Positions 23,879 to 33,161 of a stretch of DNA of 64,000 nucleotides are shown here, one piece after another. The notes beneath the pieces were generated by a model. It was given only the letters and a program-made list of their open reading frames with translations. It had not been told where the DNA came from and made no database searches. The stretch comes from Albirhodobacter sp042466415 (GTDB taxonomy: Bacteria > Pseudomonadota > Alphaproteobacteria > Rhodobacterales > Rhodobacteraceae). The first letter of the stretch is position 1, and each line of letters opens with the position of its first letter. Where the stretch lies: NCBI RefSeq assembly GCF_042466415.1, contig NZ_JAXHCH010000002.1, positions 2,763,970 to 2,827,969 on the forward strand, in the 5' to 3' direction. Made by a program: the position numbers and the translations under genes.

Positions 23879-26722
23879 TTACCGTCCTGCTCTTTGTGCG
23901 CCCGCGTCAATCGCCTCGCGCAGTTTCTTTTCCAGCATCTCGCGTTTCGCTTTCGCGTGCAGTTTGAGGCCGAACATGTCTTTGACGTAGAACGTATCCA
24001 CCACCTGTGCGCCAAAGGTCGCGATTACAGCGGAGGCAATGTAGATGTTGTTGCTCGCAAGCGTTCGCGTCAGATCATAGAGCAGACCGGGACGATCACG
24101 GGTATCAACCTCGACGATTGTATAAATCTCGGAGCCCTCGTTATCGATCATGATATGCGTGGGGAAGCGGAATTCGCGTTCGCGCTTCTTCACCTTATCG
24201 CGATCTTTCAGAGCGTCCCGTGCGACAACCTCGCCGCGCAGTGTTTTTTCGATCATCCCGCGCAGGCGCGTGAGTTTGCTGACCTCGTAGGGATGACCTT
24301 CGGCATCTTGAATCCAAAACACCGCCGTCGCGTAGCCGTCTTTTGACGTATAGGTTCTTGCGTCAACAATATTGGCGCCGACCAGCGCAAGCGCCCCCGC
24401 CAAGCGCGAGAAAATACCCGGATGGTCGACAAGCGCGAAGGCGGCGCGGGTGGCATCGCGGTCGACATCGGGATGAAGATCGATGCGGATCTCGTCATCT
24501 TTCAAGCCGCGCACGAGTTTGGCAAAGGTGACATGGGTCTCGGAGGGAAGCCCCTGCCAGTAGGTCGGATAGTGGCGCGCAAGCTCGGCCCGACGATCTT
24601 TTTGCTCCCAATCCTTAAGCGCAGCGCGCAGCGCCTTTTTCGCCTCATCCGTGCGCAACTCGCGATTGACGGCCTCCGCACCGCGTTCGAGCACCATCGT
24701 CGTCTCGGAATAAAGCTGGCGGAGCAAAACGGCCTTCCAATTGTTCCAAGTTCCCGGCCCGACGCCGCGAATATCGCAAACCGTCAACACCGTCAGCAAA
24801 TCGAGGCGCTTTTTGGTCTTCACGAGCTTGGCGAAATCGCGGATCGTGCGGGGGTCAGACAAATCGCGTTTTTGCGCCACGTCCGACATCAACAGGTGAT
24901 ACCGCACCAGCCATTCCACGGTCTCGCTTTCTTCGGCAGAAAGGCCAAGTCGCGGTGCCACTTTGCGTGCGATTTGCGCGCCCAGAATTGCGTGATCTTC
25001 GGGCCGCCCCTTGCCGATATCGTGCAGGAGCAGCGCGACATACAGGACTTTGCGGTTAATTCCGTTCTTGAGGATTTCGGAGGAAAGCGGAAGCTCCTCG
25101 ACCAGCTCTTCGCGCTCGATCTGTGCGAGCGTCGAGACCACCTGAATCGTGTGCTCATCGACCGTGTAATGGTGATAGACGTTGAATTGCATCATCGCCA
25201 CAATCGGCTCGAACTCGGGCATAAACGCCGCCAGCACGCCAAGTTCGTTCATCCGTCGAAGGGCGCGCTCGGGGTTTCCATGTTTGAGCATCAGATCGAG
25301 GAAGATGCGTTGGGCCTCGCGGTCGTCGCGCATTTCGTCGTCGATCCGGTCGAGGTTGGCGGCCATCATACGCATCGCATCGGGATGGATCAGCATGCCC
25401 GTGCGCAGGGCTTCTTCAAAAATACGGAGGAAGTTGATCCGGTCCGCAAGAAAATCGGCCTCTGAGGTCACGTTGATCCGGCCAATGTCCTCGACATAAG
25501 GCGCGCGGAGCTTTTTCTTGCGGCGCAGCAGGCGTTGCAAGAGCGGGGCCTGCTTGACGTGCCGCGATTCCAGCCCCGCGAGGAAGATGCGCGTCAATTC
25601 GCCAACTTTGGTGGCCTCGCGGAAATAATCTTGCATGAAAATCTCGACATCGCGCCGTCCGGCCCGATCCTGATAGCCCATGCGCCGCGCGACTTCCGGC
25701 TGTTGATCGAAGGTCAACGTATCGGTTGCGCGCCCCGTGATCAGGTGCAGATGGCTGCGCACGGCCCATAGGAAATCTTCGGCGTGATAGAAGGCGGCGT
25801 GTTCTTCCGCGGTAAACACCCCGACATCGACAAGCTCAACGGCGCGGTCGACGCGGTGCAGGTATTTCGCGATCCAGTAGAGCGTTTGCAGATCCCGAAG
25901 ACCGCCTTTGCCTTCTTTGACATTGGGTTCCAGAACGTAGCGCTGGCCGCCTTGGCGCTTGTGACGCTCGGCGCGCTCGTTAAGCTTCGCCTCGATGAAT
26001 TCGCGGGCCGTGTTTGCAAAGAGCTCGGTCCACAAGGTCTCGCGCAGCGTTTGCGCAAGCGGGGCGTAGCCGCCGATGAAACGATGCTCCAACAGGGCGG
26101 TGCGGATGGTGTAATCCTCGCGGCCGAGGCGAACACATTCCGCAACCGTGCGCGAGCTGTGCCCGACCTTCAGTTTAAGATCCCACATCATATACAGCAT
26201 CGTCTCGATCACGCTTTCAGCCCAAGGTGTGAGCTTCCACGGAATGAGGAATAGCAAATCGACATCCGAGGAGGGCGCCATCTCTGCGCGTCCGTATCCG
26301 CCAACCGCCAGCACCGCGAGCCGTTCGGTCTCGGTTGGGTTGGGGAGGGGGTGGATCACTTGCGTTGCGATGTCCAAAATCGCGAGAACCGTGCCATCTG
26401 TCAGCTGGGAATAGGCGCGCACCGTCTCGCGGGCGGCGCGCGGATGCGAGGCAAAATGCGCCTCGATCCCGATCATGGCCTCAGCGCGGGCCTCACCCAG
26501 CATCTTCACGCTCAACGCCCTGATCTCGCGTGCGTCGGCGCCATCTGGGATCGCGGCGCGGATGATCTGCGCGAAGTTCGGGCCGAAGATCGCATGCGCG
26601 TCCGGGTGCTGCGGCGGGGGAGGGAGGCTGTCACCTTGCCTGCTGGCGAGCTGTGCGCTCAGGTCGTCCCCTTCACGCGCGGCTGCGGGGATATTTGCGG
26701 CTTTGGGAGTGGTGTCAGTCAC
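23879..26722 (-). CDS. glnD: [Protein-PII] uridylyltransferase/uridylyl-removing enzyme
   Basis: GlnD senses glutamine and modifies PII proteins, setting nitrogen assimilation. The 947-residue protein has the nucleotidyltransferase motif GGYGRAEMAPSSDVDLLFL (about residues 140-160), a central HD domain with LLLHDIGKGR, and two C-terminal ACT domains (HPGIFSRLAGALALVGANI and RPGLLYDLTRTLASNNIYI). Start is a GTG at 26722, preceded by GAGG. The lipoprotein-gene terminator lies only 18 bases upstream, so glnD needs readthrough or a promoter inside that gene. Confidence 0.97.
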   Translation of the reverse strand: MTDTTPKAANIPAAAREGDDLSAQLASRQGDSLPPPPQHPDAHAIFGPNFAQIIRAAIPDGADAREIRALSVKMLGEARAEAMIGIEAHFASHPRAARETVRAYSQLTDGTVLAILDIATQVIHPLPNPTETERLAVLAVGGYGRAEMAPSSDVDLLFLIPWKLTPWAESVIETMLYMMWDLKLKVGHSSRTVAECVRLGREDYTIRTALLEHRFIGGYAPLAQTLRETLWTELFANTAREFIEAKLNERAERHKRQGGQRYVLEPNVKEGKGGLRDLQTLYWIAKYLHRVDRAVELVDVGVFTAEEHAAFYHAEDFLWAVRSHLHLITGRATDTLTFDQQPEVARRMGYQDRAGRRDVEIFMQDYFREATKVGELTRIFLAGLESRHVKQAPLLQRLLRRKKKLRAPYVEDIGRINVTSEADFLADRINFLRIFEEALRTGMLIHPDAMRMMAANLDRIDDEMRDDREAQRIFLDLMLKHGNPERALRRMNELGVLAAFMPEFEPIVAMMQFNVYHHYTVDEHTIQVVSTLAQIEREELVEELPLSSEILKNGINRKVLYVALLLHDIGKGRPEDHAILGAQIARKVAPRLGLSAEESETVEWLVRYHLLMSDVAQKRDLSDPRTIRDFAKLVKTKKRLDLLTVLTVCDIRGVGPGTWNNWKAVLLRQLYSETTMVLERGAEAVNRELRTDEAKKALRAALKDWEQKDRRAELARHYPTYWQGLPSETHVTFAKLVRGLKDDEIRIDLHPDVDRDATRAAFALVDHPGIFSRLAGALALVGANIVDARTYTSKDGYATAVFWIQDAEGHPYEVSKLTRLRGMIEKTLRGEVVARDALKDRDKVKKREREFRFPTHIMIDNEGSEIYTIVEVDTRDRPGLLYDLTRTLASNNIYIASAVIATFGAQVVDTFYVKDMFGLKLHAKAKREMLEKKLREAIDAGAQRAGR

Positions 26723-26740
26723 GGAACGCCTACCTCAATG

Positions 26741-26766
26741 AAAAAGGGCGGGCCCAAGGCCCGCCC
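26741..26766 (-). terminator. Terminator between the LpoA-like lipoprotein gene and glnD
   Basis: GGGCGGGCC (26746-26754) pairs with GGCCCGCCC (26758-26766) across CAA; TTTTT follows on the minus strand. It ends 18 bases before the glnD start codon, leaving no room for a promoter between. Confidence 0.82.
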
Positions 26767-26791
26767 TCTCAATAGCGTGTAAATCGGCGTG

Positions 26792-27973
26792 TTAGAACCC
26801 CGCGCCACCAAACGAACGCGGCGCTGCCTCAACAATCACGGCTTGGCCGTTGCGGATCTCGGCAATCGCCAGCCCGCGCTCGTTGCTGCCATCCGAGCGG
26901 AAGCGGAACACGCCGCTCACGCCAACAAAACCGGCGTTCTGGGTCAGGGAACCTTGCGTGAAGGCATCACTTCCGCGGGTTTTTGCAAGCGCTGCGATGG
27001 CGGAGATACCGTCATAGGCGAGGCCCGAAAGCGCATGCGGGCTTTCGCCGTAGGCGGCTTGGAAGCGCGCCTCATAGGCCTGCGTCAAGTTCCGATCGGG
27101 CATTGCGAACCAACCGCCCTGAAGGCCAGGGAGTTGCATTGCAGCCGCAGGAATATCCCAGCGCGTCAGGCCGATCAGCTGCGGATTGGGCGATGTGACT
27201 CCCTTCGCATTGAGTGCATCCGCAAGGAACGGGAGCACGTCATCGGTGTTTGAGGTGATGAACACCGCATCCGCCCCGGCAGAGGCCGCAGTCGCGATTT
27301 TCGGCGCGGCGGTGCTGACACCGTCTTGCGAGCGCGGGAAGGATGTGCGCCCAGCGAGGCTTGCGCCCGCGCGTGATACGGCCGCCTCGATCGCGCGTGC
27401 ACCTGCCTCACCGGCAGGTGTTTGTTCGCTCACGACATGAATGCGACGCTTGCCTTGTTTTGCCGCGTAGCTCGCGAGACGTGTCGCGGTATTGGCAAAG
27501 GTCGGCCCGAGCACGAAGACGTTTCCGCCCGCGATATCCGTGTTGTTCGAGAAGGCGAGCACATTCACGCCGCGCGGCGCAACCGCCACGCCTGCCGCAT
27601 TCGCGGCCTCGCCATGCAGCGGCCCAAGGATGATTTTCGCGCCCTCATCGACGGCTTGATTGGCGACTTGTGCCGCCTGCGCAGAGCTGCCGCCGGTGTT
27701 ATAGACGCGCAGATCGATGTTTACGCCTTTCTGGTCGGCAACGGCGAGTTCCGCGGCAAGGCGGAGCTGACGCGCCAGCAGCGCTTCGCCCGGATTGGCG
27801 GTTCCGCCAGGAACGAGGAGGGCGACTTGCACGGGCGTCGAAGGGTCAGTCTTTTGCCCTGATCCGCCGGAACTCGACATGGCGCCGGGCGCGCATGCGA
27901 CGAGGGCCATTGTCGAAAGTGCTGCGGTGATTCGAAGCAAAGGCTTGCGGGCATTGCGTAAAACAGCAAACAT
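26792..27973 (-). CDS. Penicillin-binding protein activator, LpoA-like lipoprotein
   Basis: A 393-residue secreted lipoprotein. The signal peptide ends at the lipobox LVAC (Cys27). The rest is a type I periplasmic-binding fold (VALLVPGGTANPGEALLARQL, then GAKIILGPLHGEAANAAG), the fold of the LpoA C-terminal domain that activates penicillin-binding protein 1A. An amino-acid-binding role for the same fold is the alternative. I chose ATG 27973, which starts the signal peptide, over upstream in-frame codons. It is divergent from rsmI, a common arrangement for lpoA/yraM. Confidence 0.88.
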   Translation of the reverse strand: MFAVLRNARKPLLRITAALSTMALVACAPGAMSSSGGSGQKTDPSTPVQVALLVPGGTANPGEALLARQLRLAAELAVADQKGVNIDLRVYNTGGSSAQAAQVANQAVDEGAKIILGPLHGEAANAAGVAVAPRGVNVLAFSNNTDIAGGNVFVLGPTFANTATRLASYAAKQGKRRIHVVSEQTPAGEAGARAIEAAVSRAGASLAGRTSFPRSQDGVSTAAPKIATAASAGADAVFITSNTDDVLPFLADALNAKGVTSPNPQLIGLTRWDIPAAAMQLPGLQGGWFAMPDRNLTQAYEARFQAAYGESPHALSGLAYDGISAIAALAKTRGSDAFTQGSLTQNAGFVGVSGVFRFRSDGSNERGLAIAEIRNGQAVIVEAAPRSFGGAGF

Positions 27974-28084
27974 GAACGGGGCCTCTTGGTGATTGAAACA
28001 GGGGGCTAGGCCTCGGACCCTATGCGGTCCGTGGTGCAAAGTAAACGCGGCGCTTGCCGCCAGTTCGGACCAGACGGGATCACT

Positions 28085-29011
28085 ATGCAAGATGCAACCG
28101 ACGCAGGCGAAACATCGCCTGATGCGACACTCTGGCAGGCAAACCCCCGCGCAATTGTCGCGGGGTTACATTTTATCGCCACGCCGATTGGTGCGGCCCG
28201 CGATATCACATTGCGGGCGTTGGATTTGCTGGCGGGGGCGGATGTTATCGCGGCGGAGGATACGCGGACGTTGCGGCATCTTATGGAAATCCACGGTGTC
28301 CGTCTGAACGGCAGATACGTTATTGCCTACCACGATCACAACGGCGCGGAGGCACGGCCCCGGATTCTGGCGGCGTTGGCGGCGGGGAAATCGGTGGTGT
28401 ACGCATCCGAAGCGGGCACGCCTTTGGTCGCCGATCCCGGGTACCAATTGGGGCGCTTGGCGATTGATAACGGCTATCCGGTGTTTGCGGCGCCCGGCCC
28501 CTCGGCCGTTCTGGCCGCGTTGACGGTATCCGGATTGCCCTCCGACCGGTTCTTGTTCGCAGGCTTTCCGCCCAACACCGCCAGTGCGCGGCGGAAATGG
28601 CTGACCGAGTTCTCTGGCGTGCCTGCGACATTGGTATTTTACGAATCTCCCAAGCGGCTTAACGCAATGTTAACCGACCTCGTGACAGTCTTTGGCGAAG
28701 ATCGGCAGGCAGCGGTATGCCGTGAGTTGACCAAGCGATTTGAAGAAATTCGGCGCGGCACGTTAAAGGACTTGGCCGATGGGTTTGCGGAACAATCCGT
28801 AAAGGGCGAACTTGTCGTGCTCATCGATCGAGCGCGGGGGGTGCAGTTCGGGCAAGACGAAATCGAGGCACTCTTGCGCGAGAAACTTGCGACAATGCGT
28901 GTGAAAGACGCCGCAAAGGAAGTCTCGGACGCAATGGGTTTGCCGCGGCGCGATGTATACCAATTGGCGCTGACACTTGGTGATCAAGATGATGAGGATG
29001 AAAATTCCTGA
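28085..29011 (+). CDS. rsmI: 16S rRNA (cytidine-1402 2'-O)-methyltransferase
   Basis: RsmI methylates the ribose of C1402 in the decoding centre of 16S rRNA using SAM. The 308-residue protein has the family stretches LHFIATPIGAARDITLRAL and AAEDTRTLRHL and the tetrapyrrole-methylase-like fold. I chose ATG 28085 over in-frame codons further upstream (from 28022) because the RsmI homology starts shortly after. yraN and gshB follow in the usual order. Confidence 0.94.
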   Translation: MQDATDAGETSPDATLWQANPRAIVAGLHFIATPIGAARDITLRALDLLAGADVIAAEDTRTLRHLMEIHGVRLNGRYVIAYHDHNGAEARPRILAALAAGKSVVYASEAGTPLVADPGYQLGRLAIDNGYPVFAAPGPSAVLAALTVSGLPSDRFLFAGFPPNTASARRKWLTEFSGVPATLVFYESPKRLNAMLTDLVTVFGEDRQAAVCRELTKRFEEIRRGTLKDLADGFAEQSVKGELVVLIDRARGVQFGQDEIEALLREKLATMRVKDAAKEVSDAMGLPRRDVYQLALTLGDQDDEDENS

Positions 29012-29029
29012 ACCTGCGAAAGGGGATAG

Positions 29030-29428
29030 ATGGGCGAAGGTCACTCAAACGCGCGCAGGCACCGAGGCGCGATGGCATATGCTTCGGGGGTGAGCGCGGA
29101 AAATCAGGTGGCTGAGCTCTATCGCCGCCAAGGCTACGAAATCGCAGCAAGCCGATGGCGCGGACGATCGGGAGAGATCGACTTTATCGCCCAAGGCATG
29201 GGCGGGTTTGTCTTCGTCGAAGTCAAAAGCGCGTCAACGCATGATCTTGCCGTGCAACGCGTCTCGCCTCGCCAGCGCAGCCGACTCTACGCCGCGGCGC
29301 AGGAGTTTTTGGCGAAAACGCGGGCGGGCCACGCGAATTCAGCGAGATTTGATGTCGCGCTTGTCGATCGATCCGGATGTATAAAAGTGATCGAGAATGC
29401 CTTCGGCCTCGAGCAATCGGGATGGTAA
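29030..29428 (+). CDS. YraN/UPF0102 family protein
   Basis: A 132-residue protein with the nuclease-like fold of the UPF0102 family. The signature acidic residues are in SGEIDFIAQ and VFVEVKSAS, the pattern seen in Holliday-junction-resolvase-like nucleases, but a function has not been settled. AGGGG precedes the ATG. Its place between rsmI and gshB is the usual one. Confidence 0.92.
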   Translation: MGEGHSNARRHRGAMAYASGVSAENQVAELYRRQGYEIAASRWRGRSGEIDFIAQGMGGFVFVEVKSASTHDLAVQRVSPRQRSRLYAAAQEFLAKTRAGHANSARFDVALVDRSGCIKVIENAFGLEQSGW

Positions 29429-29489
29429 GTGACGATTGCATCCGCGCGCGGGCTGCGTCATCAAGGGCCATCTTGGCAGGAGACCTGAC

Positions 29490-30428
29490 GTGAAAGTCGC
29501 TATTCAGATGGACCCGATCGGCCCGATCAATATCGAGGCTGACAGCACATTCCGTATCGCGGAGGAGGCCCAGAAGCGCGGGCATGAGCTTTTCTACTAC
29601 ACCCCAGATCGGCTCTCGTACCGCGAAGGCCATGTCTATGCGCGCGGCTGGCCGCTTACGGTTCGGCGCGAGAAGGGCGATCACTTTACCCTGGGCGCCG
29701 AGGCGGAGGTTGATCTCGCGACCTTTGACGTGGTCTGGCTACGCCAAGACCCGCCATTCGATATGGGCTATATCACGACGACGCATATCCTTGACCGGAT
29801 TCATCCGAAGACGCTTGTCGTGAACGATCCGTTCTGGGTGCGGAACTATCCTGAGAAACTTCTGGTGCTGGATTTCCCCGATCTTACGCCGCCAACGCTG
29901 ATCGCGCGTGACCTTGAGACGATCAGGGCGTTTAAAGCGAAACATGGCGATATCATCTTGAAACCGCTTTACGGCAACGGCGGCGCTGGTGTCTTCCGGC
30001 TTGGACCGGATGACCGCAACCTTGCGTCGCTGCACGAGTTGTTCTCTGGGATCAACCGTGAGCCGCTCATCGCGCAGAAATTCCTGCCTGCGGTGTCCAA
30101 AGGCGACAAGCGAATCATCCTTGTTGATGGCGAGCCTGTCGGGGCGATCAACCGTGTGCCGGCCGAGGGTGAAACGCGGTCGAACATGCATGTGGGTGGC
30201 CGACCCGAGAAGGTTGGGCTGACGGATCGTGATCGTGAGATTTGCGCGCGGATCGGGCCGCTTTTGCGTGAGAAGGGCCAAGTCTTCGTCGGCATCGACG
30301 TCATCGGCGACTGGCTCACTGAAATCAACGTGACATCTCCGACAGGTATTCAGGAGTTGGAACGCTTCGATGGCACGAATATCGCAGAGAAGATTTGGCT
30401 CGCGATTGAAGGGCGTCGCACGAGTTAA
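29490..30428 (+). CDS. gshB: Glutathione synthetase
   Basis: GshB joins glycine to gamma-glutamylcysteine with ATP, the second step of glutathione synthesis. The 312-residue ATP-grasp enzyme has IILKPLYGNGGAGVFRL and GDKRIILVDGEP, and the metal-binding ending EINVTSPTG. The start is GTG 29490, with AGGAGA before it. The many GST genes in this window need its product. Confidence 0.95.
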   Translation: MKVAIQMDPIGPINIEADSTFRIAEEAQKRGHELFYYTPDRLSYREGHVYARGWPLTVRREKGDHFTLGAEAEVDLATFDVVWLRQDPPFDMGYITTTHILDRIHPKTLVVNDPFWVRNYPEKLLVLDFPDLTPPTLIARDLETIRAFKAKHGDIILKPLYGNGGAGVFRLGPDDRNLASLHELFSGINREPLIAQKFLPAVSKGDKRIILVDGEPVGAINRVPAEGETRSNMHVGGRPEKVGLTDRDREICARIGPLLREKGQVFVGIDVIGDWLTEINVTSPTGIQELERFDGTNIAEKIWLAIEGRRTS

Positions 30429-30448
30429 TCTTCTGTGAAAATGATACT

Positions 30449-30480
30449 GGGTTGATCCTCATGCTTGTGGGGATCAACCC
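30449..30480 (-). terminator. Hairpin at the 3' end of the ComM-like gene
   Basis: GGGTTGATCC (30449-30458) pairs with GGATCAACCC (30471-30480) around a 12-base loop. The stop codon of the minus-strand gene (30474-30476) is inside the right arm. A short TTTT lies some 8 bases beyond on the minus strand. It is a plausible weak terminator for convergent gshB and comM transcripts. Confidence 0.55.
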
Positions 30481-31985
30481 GCATGATACGCAATCCGGTA
30501 GCCGACCGCCTCTAATACGTGCCGTTTCTCGATCCTGTCAGCGTCGTCCAAATCCGCAAGCGTGCGCGCCACGCGTAAAATCCTGTGATAGCCGCGTGCC
30601 GAGAAACCAAATCGTTCGGCAGCTTTCGCGAGAACGGCACGACCATCGGCATCAAGGGGCGCGATCTCTTCTAACAGCCTGCCTTCCGCATCCGCATTCA
30701 CCCGAACCGAGGGATGCGCCGCGAACCGCTTTTCTTGAATACGACGCGCCCGCAGCACCCGCTCGGCCACGACGGCGGACCCTTCGCCATGTGCGGGCTG
30801 CTCCAGCTCGCGCCAACTCAGTTCGGGGACTTCGATACGAAGATCGAAGCGGTCCAGCAGGGGGCCCGAGATTCGGCCCAAATAATCCGCCCCGCATTGC
30901 GGCGCTTTGGTACAGGCTCGTGTGGGATTGGTCAGATATCCGCAGCGGCAAGGGTTCGCCGCCGCGACTAATAGAAACCGGCAGGGGTAGCGCATGTGCG
31001 CATTGGCGCGCGCGATCACGACCTCCCCAGTCTCAATGGGTTGGCGTAGAGTTTCCAACACGTTGCGCGCGAATTCGGGCAGCTCGTCAAGGAATAGCAC
31101 ACCATTGTGCGCGAGGCTGACCTCGCCAGGCTGCGCGTTGCGTCCCCCCCCGATGATCGCGGCCATCGAGGCGGTGTGATGCGGCTCCTGAAACGGCCGG
31201 TTCCGCGAAATTCCGCCCTCGGGCAAGAGGCCCGCAAGCGACCGTATCATCGCCGTCTCAAGCGCCTCTGCCGCGGTCATGTCCGGCAAAATACTCGGAA
31301 GACAGGACGCGAGCATCGACTTTCCCGCACCCGGCGCGCCCGTCATCAATAGGTGGTGGCGGCCTGCGGCGGCGATCTCCAAGGCGCGCTTGGCGCGTGT
31401 TTGGCCCTTTACTTCAGCGAGGTCGCGGCCCCGCAGGGGCTCGGTGATCTCGCCCGCAACGGCGCGGCCATGGATCTTTCGGCCGCTGATGTGATCAACC
31501 GCCTGTGACAGGGTCTTAAGGGCGAAGATCTCCGCCGCGCCCACCCATGCCGCCTCCGCCCCCACTTTCATAGGGCAAATCATCATCATGCCCTCACCGG
31601 CCGCGGCCATCGCACCGGGCAGCGCGCCCGGAATGGCGATCAAGCGCCCATCGAGAGAAAGCTCGCCCATTGAGACGTATCGCCCCAGATCATCGCGCGC
31701 GAGCACCCCTAACTCCCCCAAAAGCGCGAGCGCGATGGGGAGGTCGTAATGCGAGCCCTGTTTGGGCAAATCGGCCGGCGAGAGGTTCAATGTCACCTTT
31801 TTGGCCGGCAGCATGATGCCGATCGACTCGAATGCCGCGCGCACACGGTCGCGCGCCTCAGAGACCGCCTTATCGGGCAAGCCGACCACCGAGAAAGCGG
31901 GTAAGCCCTCGCTGACCGAGCATTGCACCTCGACGAGGCGGCCTTCCATCCCTTCAAATGCAACCGTGTAGGTTCTCGTGACCAT
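30474..31985 (-). CDS. YifB/ComM family Mg-chelatase-like AAA+ ATPase
   Basis: ComM is a ring helicase that promotes branch migration during natural transformation. This 503-residue protein has the N-terminal ChlI/Lon-like domain (MVTRTYTVAFEGMEGRLVEV), Walker A in TGAPGAGKSML, Walker B in GVLFLDELPEF, and a C-terminal Mg_chelatase_C domain. Length and order match the family. It is not next to other competence genes. Confidence 0.93.
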   Translation of the reverse strand: MVTRTYTVAFEGMEGRLVEVQCSVSEGLPAFSVVGLPDKAVSEARDRVRAAFESIGIMLPAKKVTLNLSPADLPKQGSHYDLPIALALLGELGVLARDDLGRYVSMGELSLDGRLIAIPGALPGAMAAAGEGMMMICPMKVGAEAAWVGAAEIFALKTLSQAVDHISGRKIHGRAVAGEITEPLRGRDLAEVKGQTRAKRALEIAAAGRHHLLMTGAPGAGKSMLASCLPSILPDMTAAEALETAMIRSLAGLLPEGGISRNRPFQEPHHTASMAAIIGGGRNAQPGEVSLAHNGVLFLDELPEFARNVLETLRQPIETGEVVIARANAHMRYPCRFLLVAAANPCRCGYLTNPTRACTKAPQCGADYLGRISGPLLDRFDLRIEVPELSWRELEQPAHGEGSAVVAERVLRARRIQEKRFAAHPSVRVNADAEGRLLEEIAPLDADGRAVLAKAAERFGFSARGYHRILRVARTLADLDDADRIEKRHVLEAVGYRIAYHAG

Positions 31986-32059
31986 TCCGCTTCCCGTTGT
32001 TCAGCCTGCATCAGGGCTTAGCCAAGTTTGGCGTAAAACGGGCGCGGGGCAACAGGAAT

Positions 32060-32947
32060 TCAACCCAAGCGGGCAACCATTTGCGTGAAGGCAGGCCATG
32101 CGGCGGCATCTACTATGGTTTTGTCGCGGCAAAACGCATTGCAAAAGCCCCAAATCTGTCCGTTGAGTTCCAAGAAATGCGTCACCTGATCACCGGAATA
32201 GGGACAGGTCATGTTCAGGGCCGCGCTTGGATCGGCATCATCGAGGGCGCGCGCAGGCAGGGGAGTTGGCACCGGCCACGCTTTTTGCGGCCAGTCGCGC
32301 GCATAGGCGGGCTGATCCGCGCCCTCGGCGGCGCCCATGGCACGCCAGCGCCGGAACGCCAGATCCGCGATTTGCGTCTCGACGTAGCGCTGCGCCAAAT
32401 CGCCGACCGGTAGAGAATGCCCCGCAATCCGCGCCGCCACAGGGGCAAAAAACGCATCCACAATCGACCATTCGCCAAACAGCCAAGGTCCGCGATCGCT
32501 GTGCTTTCCCAACGCCTGCGACCAAAGCATCTCGATCCGTTCCAGATCGCGCAGAACCGCCTGATCGGGCGCACAATCCGCATAAGCCACGCGGAGATTC
32601 ATCGCGCAATGACCGCGCAAAGCAGTGAAACCCGCATGCATCTCCGCGCTCATCCAGCGCGCCAATGCGCGGTCTGTTGCATCCGCAGGCCATAAATTTA
32701 TTTCCGGATGCCGCTCGGCGAGCGTTTCGGCGATTGCCATGGTTTCCGCGATCACAATCCCCTCGGGAAGACGCAGCGCAGGCACAAGCCCTGCCGGAGC
32801 GAATTCCTCTAAAAGTCTAGCAAAATCAGCGCTATACATCCTGCCTTTGCAGGTCTTCACATCGATTCCGGTCTTGGCAAATAACAACCAGCCGCGCAAA
32901 GACCAGCTCGAGTAGCTCCGGTCGCCAATCGCCAATTCGTAGCCCAT
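32060..32947 (-). CDS. Glutathione S-transferase with a cysteine-containing C-terminal extension
   Basis: The 295-residue protein has an N-terminal thioredoxin-like domain (MGYELAIGDRSYSSWSLRGW) and a helical domain with GEWSIVDAFFAPV. After about residue 245 comes a 50-residue tail with MTCPYSG...WGFCNAFCRDK, three cysteines in a spacing like YHS/TRASH metal-binding modules. ATG 32947 starts the conserved GST part; the frame extends upstream without homology. It is divergent from rpoH, which suggests a stress role. I cannot tell whether the tail binds a metal. Confidence 0.85.
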   Translation of the reverse strand: MGYELAIGDRSYSSWSLRGWLLFAKTGIDVKTCKGRMYSADFARLLEEFAPAGLVPALRLPEGIVIAETMAIAETLAERHPEINLWPADATDRALARWMSAEMHAGFTALRGHCAMNLRVAYADCAPDQAVLRDLERIEMLWSQALGKHSDRGPWLFGEWSIVDAFFAPVAARIAGHSLPVGDLAQRYVETQIADLAFRRWRAMGAAEGADQPAYARDWPQKAWPVPTPLPARALDDADPSAALNMTCPYSGDQVTHFLELNGQIWGFCNAFCRDKTIVDAAAWPAFTQMVARLG

Positions 32948-33089
32948 GCTTAGTCCTTTTCTCAAAATTTCAATTATTTTCAGGTGATCGTGCAACTTTG
33001 CGAGCGCGGGGCTCGTTCCCTTAACAAGATAACCAGAGCCGCAGCCGAAAAGCGCGAGAAATATCGTGCGAAGGCCCATCACAGATTTT

Positions 33090-33108
33090 GATACCCCCCA
33101 GCGGTATC
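33090..33108. promoter_or_regulatory. Inverted repeat between the GST and rpoH
   Basis: GATACC (33090-33095) and GGTATC (33103-33108) are perfect inverted copies separated by CCCCAGC. The form ATACC-C-rich-GGTAT resembles operators of CsoR/RcnR-type copper, nickel or sulfide regulators, as far as I recall them. No such regulator gene is in this window. It lies about 55-75 bases before the rpoH ATG at 33162. Confidence 0.4.
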
Positions 33109-33161
33109 TTGTGCGGGAGGATCGGGATGGCGGATCGTAAAAAGTGGAAGGGATTGAGACA

